Positions 1-6,109 of a stretch of 64,000 nucleotides of DNA are shown here, piece by piece. Both the position numbers and the translations under genes were made by a program. This DNA comes from Alkalinema sp. FACHB-956 (GTDB taxonomy: Bacteria > Cyanobacteriota > Cyanobacteriia > Leptolyngbyales > Leptolyngbyaceae), in contig NZ_JACJRC010000002.1 of NCBI RefSeq assembly GCF_014697025.1, positions 310,001 through 374,000 on the forward strand, written 5' to 3'. The notes under the pieces are model-generated. The model searched no databases. It was given only the letters and a program-made list of their open reading frames with translations, and was not told where the DNA came from. Within the stretch, counting starts at the first letter, position 1, and each line of letters opens with the position of its first letter.

Positions 1-283
1 TCCAGACGACTTCCAGGGTGATATTACCTTCAATAGGTGGCCCATCACTGGCGTCATACTTCCCAGCCCGCTGGAACAGGACGGCATAGGTCAGCGTTCC
101 GACCACACCCAGAAAAATAAAGGTTCCTAGGGTGACTAGGAAACTAAAGAGTTGATCCACCAGTACCGATTCCGCAGATGCCTGGGGTGGGAACCAGGCG
201 TAGGACTGTTGCCCCATCCAGAGACTGATAAGGGCAAGAACGATCGCCACGATTCCGAGTTTTAAGATTGTGCCTCTACTCAT
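1..283 (-). CDS. ctaC: Cytochrome c oxidase subunit II, N-terminal part (cut by window edge)
   Basis: Reading leftward from an ATG at 283 gives 94 residues beginning MSRGTILKLGIVAIVLALIS. There is one N-terminal hydrophobic segment, then a QQSYAWFPPQAS stretch and a second membrane segment (LVTLGTFIFLGVVGTLTYAV). A hydrophilic run ending GNITLEVVW marks the start of the periplasmic cupredoxin part. This two-helix hairpin followed by the ExxW motif is characteristic of COX2, which passes electrons from cytochrome c to the CuA site. The CuA domain lies beyond the left edge. The gene follows two DUF2231 genes by 8 bp, so the three are probably one operon. The gene continues out of the window, so intactness cannot be judged. 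Confidence 0.85.
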   Translation of the reverse strand, partial: MSRGTILKLGIVAIVLALISLWMGQQSYAWFPPQASAESVLVDQLFSFLVTLGTFIFLGVVGTLTYAVLFQRAGKYDASDGPPIEGNITLEVVW

Positions 284-291
284 GCCACCCT

Positions 292-897
292 TCACCGCAA
301 CAGCAAATTGGGATCTTCACCGATGCGCAACAGGCGATCGGCGGTGATATGCACGCCAAATTCCGCGGCCAGTTGCGCCCCTAGCGTCCCATGGACAAAC
401 ATCAACGCAAAGATCCCTATCCCTGCCAGGAGGTAACTCCACTGCACTTGCTGGGCTTGGTCTTTGCGCCAGAGAAACCGCTGAAACCCTCTCCAGACGG
501 TCATTGCTACAATCAGCAATAACAGGATCACCCCGCCCACTCCATGCCAGAGCATGGTTTCCATGGCCTGTAACCCCCAGGCACTCGTAACATCGGTGGG
601 CGGTGTTGCTAGCAAGATCTCGTAGAACCCAGCGGCAACGGTAAAAAAGGTAATGATGGCTGCCGCAACGATGTTGTACCATCCCACATCAAAGAAGCTC
701 GATCGGGTGGCAGGAATCGCCAAAAACTTGAAGACAGGTTTTTCCAGGGGAAAGAACACGCCAACGATATCAAAAGCGATCGCGGCGATAAACAGCCCCA
801 GGGTCAAGTGAACGAGATTGGGGTGAATGGGAATGGCGTAGGGCAGGCCGTTCTGACCCAGGTGATCCTTCAGCTGATCGATTAAGTTCAGATCCAT
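292..897 (-). CDS. DUF2231-family membrane protein (second of a pair)
   Basis: This is a protein of about 201 residues with roughly four hydrophobic helices. Two charged loops carry the DUF2231 hallmark 'IHPNLVHLTLGLFIAAIAFD' at the N-terminus. The longer reading from 990 is rejected because ATG 897 overlaps the TAA of the preceding gene (TAATG), a standard translational-coupling arrangement, and the extra 31 residues are not membrane-like. Members of this family are inner-membrane proteins of unknown biochemistry, with conserved His residues that could bind haem or metal. Its position directly upstream of ctaC suggests a link to respiratory oxidase assembly or function; that link is inference. 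Confidence 0.75.
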   Translation of the reverse strand: MDLNLIDQLKDHLGQNGLPYAIPIHPNLVHLTLGLFIAAIAFDIVGVFFPLEKPVFKFLAIPATRSSFFDVGWYNIVAAAIITFFTVAAGFYEILLATPPTDVTSAWGLQAMETMLWHGVGGVILLLLIVAMTVWRGFQRFLWRKDQAQQVQWSYLLAGIGIFALMFVHGTLGAQLAAEFGVHITADRLLRIGEDPNLLLR

Positions 898-1394
898 TAC
901 AGAATCCCCTCCTTCACGGCTTCCACAACGGGGACTGTATGCAGTCCATAGACCCAAACCAGAATATCTCCGAGATAAACCTGAACGCAAACTAACCCAA
1001 CTAACACAATTCCCACCCCCAGGAATGGGACGGGTAATTCCTTAGGATTGCCGGAGCGCAGGATATATCGCCACGCCGTAATCGCTGCAATAATGCCAGA
1101 CAGTGACCAACCCAGTAGGGTATGCAAATTCAGCGTGGATTCTGCGGCGGTGTAGGGTTCTGCCAATCCCGCTTCAACTTGTCCAAAAATAATGGCAATA
1201 AAAATAGAAATGGTTGCAAAAAATAAATTCCACCAACTCACTTCATACAAACGAACATTACGTGTGAAATAGCCGAGGACATCACAAAACACCGCAAATA
1301 ATACCATGGCAATCACAAAATGCACGACGATCGGGTGAATGGTATCGGGATAGGGCAAATTGTGATCATTGAGCGGGGGAAGATACTCCAGCAT
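897..1394 (-). CDS. DUF2231-family membrane protein (first of a pair)
   Basis: This 165-residue protein starts at ATG 1394 (MLEYLPPLNDHN). It has the family motif 'DTIHPIVVHFVIAMVLFAVF' near residue 17, followed by three further hydrophobic segments and a conserved His in 'LNLHTLLGWSLSG'. It is related to the next gene, with which it overlaps by one base, so the pair probably arose by duplication and may work as a heterodimer. The neighbour downstream is ctaC. No clear Shine-Dalgarno sequence precedes the start. The function is unknown; an oxidase-associated membrane role is inferred only from context. Confidence 0.75.
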   Translation of the reverse strand: MLEYLPPLNDHNLPYPDTIHPIVVHFVIAMVLFAVFCDVLGYFTRNVRLYEVSWWNLFFATISIFIAIIFGQVEAGLAEPYTAAESTLNLHTLLGWSLSGIIAAITAWRYILRSGNPKELPVPFLGVGIVLVGLVCVQVYLGDILVWVYGLHTVPVVEAVKEGIL

Positions 1395-1593
1395 AATTCA
1401 AATTAAATTTAAACTAAGAATGAGAAGAGTCTGCCGATCGAGTTTTCTGATATCGGGCTAGCTGAGGAAGCTAGTCAATTAAGTTAAAACCCGCAGCAGA
1501 CATCTGTCTGTATCATTGAGAGCAACTCCACAAAAATGACAAAAATCCAGCGTGGCAATGGCTAGAATGATACAAACCTGCTCATTGACAATA

Positions 1594-1637
1594 TTTTCCA
1601 TAGTCGCTTTTTCCATAGTCGTTTTTCCATAGTCGCT
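1594..1637. repeat. Three tandem copies of TTTTCCATAGTCG(C)
   Basis: The unit TTTTCCATAGTCG occurs three times in a row, with 1-2 bp between copies, inside the spacer upstream of the DUF2231 genes. It is non-coding. It resembles the other short tandem arrays in this window and probably arose by slippage. Confidence 0.8.
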
Positions 1638-1757
1638 ATCGCTTCCTATTTCTCGTCCTTTCTGCGTGTGAACACCGATCGGACAAGAACCCTATTATTT
1701 GGCAGAGAATCAATCACGGCGATCGACTAATCACCAGGCTACAATCACCGGAATCTA

Positions 1758-1777
1758 TGTTGCAACATGTTGCAACA
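1758..1777. promoter_or_regulatory. Perfect 20-bp palindrome, possible operator
   Basis: TGTTGCAACATGTTGCAACA reads identically on both strands. It is also two copies of the smaller palindrome GTTGCAAC separated by AT. It lies 364 bp upstream of the DUF2231 start. A dimeric or tetrameric repressor or activator site is one explanation; no T-tract follows, so it is not a terminator. The bound factor is unknown. Confidence 0.4.
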
Positions 1778-2273
1778 GTCCATTGGGAGAGTCTAGCGTG
1801 GTTTCACTCTTTCGTAGCTTACCGAGGAAATCTCCTCTCTGGTGGGGTTTGTAGGATTTTTTTAAGACTCATCGGCTAACCTATCCTTGAGTTACAAGTG
1901 CGACACGCTGTCTTAGAATTATCTAAACTTTAGAATTGCCTTAACTTTAGACTTGTCCTAGATTAAGCTTGATGGACTATCCTTGACCATTGCCCTTTAA
2001 GCTTGCCAGTAGATATTCCGATTAGACATTTACCTATTAGACATTGACCCATTAGACCTTCCCCAGCAGATTGCAAAGTGAGTTGAGCGTCTCTACCGGA
2101 CTGATCCAGGTGATCACAGTGGTTGGTGATGGGGTTGGCGACGGGGTTGGCGACGGGGTTGGTGACATGGCTTCGTTAGGAGATTGACATCTATGTTGAC
2201 ATCTGTATTGACATCTCTTGCGCAACCCATGCCCCATCCCTTGTATGAATCCCTTGCATAACCCATACCCCAT

Positions 2274-2340
2274 CCCTTGTATAACCCCTTGTATAAACCC
2301 CTTGTATAAACCCCTTGTATAAATCCAATGTATAAACCCA
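2274..2340. repeat. 13-bp tandem array overlapping a gene start
   Basis: Degenerate copies of CTTGTATAAACCC run up to and into the DUF2809 gene, whose first codons (ATG TAT AAA CCC) are the last, mutated copy. More diverged copies (TTGTATGAATCCC, TTGCATAACCC) extend back to about 2240. Confidence 0.8.
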
Positions 2341-2705
2341 GCTGGTTAAAATTTAATCGGACTTCCTTCACACGCTTTGCAATTTTATTAGCAATAGTTG
2401 TGGTGATCGCTCTCTTTTTTCGAGATGACTGGATTCGGCCATTGTTGGGTGATGTTTTAATTGTGATGGTGATTGCTTATTTCATTCATGCGTTTGTTGC
2501 AGTGTCCCTGCGTAAAATTGCTATTGGGACACTGGTCTTTGCTTACACGATCGAGTTGCTTCAATTTTTCAATATAATTGATATTCTCGGCTGGCGTCAT
2601 TCTCAACTAGCCCATCTCACCATTGGCTCCACTTTTGATTGGCGAGATTTAGTCGCTTATACGCTGGGGATTGCGATCGTGCTTTTCACCACCGATCGCG
2701 GATAG
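2328..2705 (+). CDS. DUF2809-family small membrane protein
   Basis: This 125-residue protein has about four hydrophobic helices. Features seen in DUF2809 proteins are the 'RPLLGDVLIVMVIAYFIHA' segment, the 'YTIELLQFFNIIDILGWRHS' segment and the C-terminal 'FDWRDLVAYTLGIAIVL'. The family is an inner-membrane protein of unknown activity. The ATG at 2328 sits in the final unit of a tandem repeat and lacks a clear Shine-Dalgarno sequence, so the exact start is uncertain; the hydrophobic core begins at about residue 17. No partner gene is obvious, since the next gene downstream on this strand is at 5191. Confidence 0.7.
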   Translation: MYKPSWLKFNRTSFTRFAILLAIVVVIALFFRDDWIRPLLGDVLIVMVIAYFIHAFVAVSLRKIAIGTLVFAYTIELLQFFNIIDILGWRHSQLAHLTIGSTFDWRDLVAYTLGIAIVLFTTDRG

Positions 2706-2864
2706 AAACCAAGGCAATGAAGCCTGCTCTTCCGGGGTCAAATCTGCTTTTCCAGGGTCATTTGTGCGAGTTGAATGATTTATGGAAAACAGCGTAGGAC
2801 GGAGGCTCGCCAATACTAGTGGGTGAAATACTAGTGGGTGAAATTTACTCCCAGCCAACTGTCC

Positions 2865-3126
2865 TTATATGGCCGTTTGGACTTCGGATTCCTCATGCGG
2901 ACTTGAAATCCGTCCCTCTCCAACCTGCCGTCCTCACACCTGTTGGGGTAAGACAGCATCGCCGTAGTGTTCATACTGGCACCACCACTCTGAGACTGTG
3001 TACGATACACACCCAAATATTCGCTAATCTCGTTCACTCACTTTCCCTGCTGTCACAGTCGAATAGCTTGCTATCGTAGATAATCTTGGGTTTCAATGCT
3101 GAGGTGTCGGGCATCAGGTTTATCCA
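2865..3126 (-). pseudogene. Relic of an IS630-family transposase (N-terminal part)
   Basis: Reading leftward from ATG 3126 gives MDKPDARHLSIETQDYLR, a stop, QAIRL, a stop, QQGK, a stop, then VNEISEYLGVYR. A frame change continues into TVSEWWCQYEHYGDAVLPQQ, another stop, and GRQVGEGRISSPHEESEVQ before a final stop at 2865. Together these pieces match the N-terminal helix-turn-helix region of IS630/Tc1-mariner-type transposases. The original AAGGAGG ribosome site is preserved 7 bp upstream of the ATG. The DDE catalytic domain is absent. At least four in-frame stops and one frameshift show it is dead. Confidence 0.75.
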
Positions 3127-3271
3127 TCGCAAACCTCCTTGGCCCTCTATTTCTATCATAGCTCCACTGTAATTGCCTTTCGCCTAATATTTGATTGCCG
3201 AGGTAATAGTTCATACCAATGGCATCATTAACTTGCTTAACCAGAACTCTCAAGATTCCCCCCATGCTGTT

Positions 3272-4162
3272 TCAAGTTGATTGAAATCGCATACTAATAT
3301 CCAACCAAGGCGCACGGGTAATCGGCGCACTACTAGAAATAAAATCTACCCCCGTCTCCGCGATCGCTCGAATCGTCTCCAAACTCACATTCCCCGATGC
3401 CTCAATCTTTACCCGTGGATTATGGGCACGAATCTTCTGCACCGCCTCCCGCATCCGTTCCAGCGGCATATTATCCAGCATAATGATATCTGCCCCGTGG
3501 GTCAGCGCCTCCGCCACCTGCTCCAACGTCTCCGTCTCCACCTCGATCGTCAACGGATAGGGTAGGCTCGATCTCACTTGAGCGATCGCAGGGCCAATTC
3601 CGCCCCCCGCCACAATGTGGTTATCCTTCAACATCGCCGAATCATCCAACCCCATGCGATGGTTCACCGCTCCCCCCACCTGGGAAGCATATTTTTCTAG
3701 AATCCGCAGTCCCGGTGTTGTTTTGCGCGTATCGGCAAACTGTGTCGGCAGATCTTCAATCTTCTCAACAAACTGCCGCGTTGCTGTCGCAATTCCACTC
3801 AACCGCATCACCAAATTCAACGCCACCCGCTCCCCCGACAGCAACGCATCAAAGGAACCGTTGATCTGGGCGATCGGCGTTCCCGCCCTGACAAATTCCC
3901 CCTCCACCACCTGCGGCACAAATTCCACCGCTTGATCCAAGAGGTAAAACACCCGCCCCGCGATCGGCAATCCCGCAATCACCCCATCGGCCTTCGCAAT
4001 CCACAGCGCTTGACTGGTCTGCATTGCCGCTGCCCCGTCGCCAAGCCCCAACGCCTGCGTCGCCCGATCGCCCCGCCCAATATCCTCCCGTAGCCACTCC
4101 TGCAAACTGCGATCGAGGACAACCCAATGCGGCAGCGCGTATTTTGAACCCTTCATACCCAT
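3272..4162 (-). CDS. nadC: Nicotinate-nucleotide pyrophosphorylase (quinolinate phosphoribosyltransferase)
   Basis: This is a 296-residue cytosolic enzyme that converts quinolinate and PRPP to nicotinate mononucleotide, the committed step of de novo NAD synthesis. The family signatures are present in order: 'DIGRGDRAT' near the N-terminus, 'ADTRKTTPGLRILEKYA', 'GGAVNHRMGLDDSAMLKDNH', 'IEVETETLEQ', 'ADIIMLDNM' and 'IEASGNVSLETI'. Length is normal. The partner gene nadA lies about 5 kb away on the other strand, so the pathway is close but not co-transcribed. A coiled-coil protein gene ends 12 bp upstream on the same strand and may share a promoter. An alternative start is the second Met (MKGSKY). 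Confidence 0.95.
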   Translation of the reverse strand: MGMKGSKYALPHWVVLDRSLQEWLREDIGRGDRATQALGLGDGAAAMQTSQALWIAKADGVIAGLPIAGRVFYLLDQAVEFVPQVVEGEFVRAGTPIAQINGSFDALLSGERVALNLVMRLSGIATATRQFVEKIEDLPTQFADTRKTTPGLRILEKYASQVGGAVNHRMGLDDSAMLKDNHIVAGGGIGPAIAQVRSSLPYPLTIEVETETLEQVAEALTHGADIIMLDNMPLERMREAVQKIRAHNPRVKIEASGNVSLETIRAIAETGVDFISSSAPITRAPWLDISMRFQST

Positions 4163-4174
4163 TCATCCTGCTAA

Positions 4175-4768
4175 TTACTGACCCATCTTGCGTTTGAGTT
4201 GTTGTAACTCCTCCTCCGCTTCCCAATTTTGGAATTGTTTTTCCAACGGATCAGCCGGATTCACATTCATACGAGGAATTTGGTTCCAAGTCGCCTTCCA
4301 GGTTGCATTGGGAGCGGGGTTGGGCTGAGCTGCCCGCTGGGTTGCCTGCTGGGCCTGTACCTGTTCCAGCTTTGCCTTGACCTCCTGCCGCTGCCCCTGA
4401 ATTTTCTTCTGCAATTCTTCCGTTTGCTTCACCCGATCGCGCAGCAGTTCCATCTGCCCCCACAGTTGGTTCCCTGTGCGAATCAACGAGGCTTCATGGG
4501 CTTGGGCCGGTTCCGCCAAATCCCGCCGATTGGCTGCCTTCGCCTTTTCGATGCGTACATGCCAACGCTGCACATCCTGGGCCGTTTCCCGGATTTTTTG
4601 CTCCACCTGTTGAATGCGCGATCGCAAGTCGGCAAGTAAGCGACCCGTTTCCTGCTCCTGCTGATAGAGCTTTTCCTCCAGCGCTTGCAGTTCCAGATGG
4701 GGATTATTTTTGAGAAATTCGTCAATCCGATCCTCTAGAAATTGGCTGACATCATCGAATAGACCCAT
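4175..4768 (-). CDS. TIGR04376-like cyanobacterial coiled-coil protein
   Basis: This 197-residue protein begins MGLFDDVSQFLEDRIDEFLK, followed by NNPHLELQALEEKLYQQEQE. I recall this as the conserved start of the cyanobacterial TIGR04376 family. Residues 25-145 are almost entirely heptad-like Glu/Gln/Leu/Arg sequence and should form a long coiled coil. A Pro/Asn/Ala linker follows (about 148-165), then a short C-terminal amphipathic helix (LEKQFQNWEAEEELQQLKRK). There is no signal peptide or membrane segment. The function is unknown. It is 12 bp upstream of nadC and probably co-transcribed with it. Confidence 0.75.
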   Translation of the reverse strand: MGLFDDVSQFLEDRIDEFLKNNPHLELQALEEKLYQQEQETGRLLADLRSRIQQVEQKIRETAQDVQRWHVRIEKAKAANRRDLAEPAQAHEASLIRTGNQLWGQMELLRDRVKQTEELQKKIQGQRQEVKAKLEQVQAQQATQRAAQPNPAPNATWKATWNQIPRMNVNPADPLEKQFQNWEAEEELQQLKRKMGQ

Positions 4769-5190
4769 CGCATAGCTCCTTCAGATAAGCTCTCCGCAAA
4801 CGTTGAGTCAGCTTACCCCCAGGCCAATGCTAGGCCGATTTTCTAGGACGGCATGGGAGGGGCAAACACAAGTTAGACATTGATCCAGAACCTTTCTATT
4901 CTAACCAATTCCCAGTCCTCCGCTGAACGGTGAGTCCAAGGCCAAGTCGGCAATCGGTTGAGCCGTTGAATCATCTACTGTTGCAAATTATGCGATTAAA
5001 TCGCTGATGATTCAGTTCGATCGAATGATTTCAGAAACTATTTTTGGTTATTTTTAATTAATTTTATTGCATTACGCTATTCTTTGCATTAACGACACTG
5101 CTTCTTGCGCTGTTACATATATTTATCCATCACACCCACACAGTATAGTACAATTGAATTAATCTAATCCATGCCATCCCTCAGCCCCCT
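4769..5190. other. 422-bp divergent intergenic region
   Basis: This spacer lies between the leftward coiled-coil gene and the rightward DUF2887 gene. The right half is AT-rich (about 5030-5160), and a TATAGTACAATT stretch near 5145 could supply a -10 element for the rightward gene. No repeat array or relic was recognised. Confidence 0.4.
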
Positions 5191-6105
5191 ATGCGGCGAG
5201 ACACCATCTTCTACAAACTCTTCCAAACCTATCCCACCCTGCTGTTCGACCTCCTCGGAACCCACCCCACCCATGCCCAGCAATACCGCTTCGATTCCGT
5301 CGCCGTCAAAGAAGCTAAATTCGAAATCGACGGCGTCTTCCTCCCTCCCGAAGACCAACCTCCCGCCACAGTCTACTTCTGCGAAGTGCAATTCCAACGC
5401 GACGAACAACTCTACGAACGCCTCTTCGGCGAATCCTTCCTCTACTTCTACCGCCAACGGCAACGCTTCACCGACTGGCAAGCCGCCATCATCTACCCCA
5501 CCCGATCGATCGAACAAGCCACGATCGGCCCCTACGAAGACCTATTCCACGGTTCCCGCGTCCATCATATTTACCTGGACGAATTGGGTAACCTCGACAA
5601 TTTGCCCCTCGGTGTTGCCCTGATGGTACTCACCATCCTGGATGAAGCCACAATTCCCCAAGCAGCCCGCAATCTCCTCGATCGTTCTAGCCAGACCGAA
5701 CTCCCAGAGCGCGATCGGCGTGGCATTATGGAAATGATCACCACCATTTTGGCCTACAAGTTTACCCATCTCACTCGTCGCGAGGTAGAAGCCATGCTCG
5801 GCATCACACTCCAAGAAACCCGCTTTTACCAAGAAGCCAAAGAAGAAGGCCGGGAAGAAGGCCGGGAAGAAGGTCGGGAAGAAGGTCGGGAAGAAGGGCT
5901 GCAAACGGGGCGGCAACAAGAATGCCGATCGCTCGTGCTGCGCCTACTGACCCGACGCTTGGGCACCCTGCCCGATGAAATTCCATCGCTCTTGGAAGCC
6001 CGATCGATTTCTAACCTGGAAGCCCTTGCCGAAGCCCTCTTCGACTTCACGACGATCGCTGATTTACAAACCTGGTTACAACAACATCCTGACGAGCAAT
6101 CATAG
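5191..6105 (+). CDS. Rpn-family / DUF2887 putative nuclease with DUF4351 C-terminus
   Basis: This 304-residue protein starts MRRDTIFYKLFQTYPTLLFD, the usual opening of DUF2887 proteins. These are a cyanobacterial branch of the Rpn (recombination-promoting nuclease, PD-(D/E)XK) group often labelled 'putative transposase'. Candidate active-site residues are Asp47 in 'FEIDGVF' and Glu65/Gln67 in 'VYFCEVQFQ', matching the D...ExQ form. Residues 218-235 are four EGRE repeats from a 12-bp array. The end (RSLVLRLLTRRLG...DLQTWL) is a DUF4351 region. The stop is 4 bp from the convergent end of mutS2. Such genes are usually multicopy; whether it acts in DNA recombination here is not shown. Confidence 0.8.
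   Translation: MRRDTIFYKLFQTYPTLLFDLLGTHPTHAQQYRFDSVAVKEAKFEIDGVFLPPEDQPPATVYFCEVQFQRDEQLYERLFGESFLYFYRQRQRFTDWQAAIIYPTRSIEQATIGPYEDLFHGSRVHHIYLDELGNLDNLPLGVALMVLTILDEATIPQAARNLLDRSSQTELPERDRRGIMEMITTILAYKFTHLTRREVEAMLGITLQETRFYQEAKEEGREEGREEGREEGREEGLQTGRQQECRSLVLRLLTRRLGTLPDEIPSLLEARSISNLEALAEALFDFTTIADLQTWLQQHPDEQS
5841..5897. repeat. 12-bp in-frame tandem array (EGRE codons)
   Basis: The unit GAAGAAGGCCGG and its GGTCGG variant are repeated about 4.5 times within the DUF2887 gene, encoding successive EEGR units. The unit is a multiple of three, so the frame is kept. Similar Glu/Gly/Arg runs are common at this position in related proteins. Confidence 0.85.
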
Positions 6106-6109
6106 ACCA

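Larger units (their letters stand above)
1395..2327. other. 933-bp intergenic region rich in short repeats
   Basis: No convincing coding sequence is present. The region separates the leftward DUF2231-ctaC operon from the rightward DUF2809 gene, so both promoters should lie here. It holds a three-copy repeat at 1594-1637, a perfect 20-bp palindrome at 1758-1777, and TTAGACATT-type repeats near 2020-2060. It also has a GGGGTTGGCGAC array near 2125-2165, TTGACATCT repeats near 2185-2217, and a TTGTATAAACCCC array running into the next start codon. Open frames here encode only repeat-derived low-complexity peptides. Confidence 0.6.

Noticed and set aside
2052-2371. Leftward open frames encoding PTPSPTPSPTP-type and YKGWGMGYARD-type peptides
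   Set aside because: They are translations of the tandem repeats in the spacer, have no ribosome site, and overlap the DUF2809 gene start.
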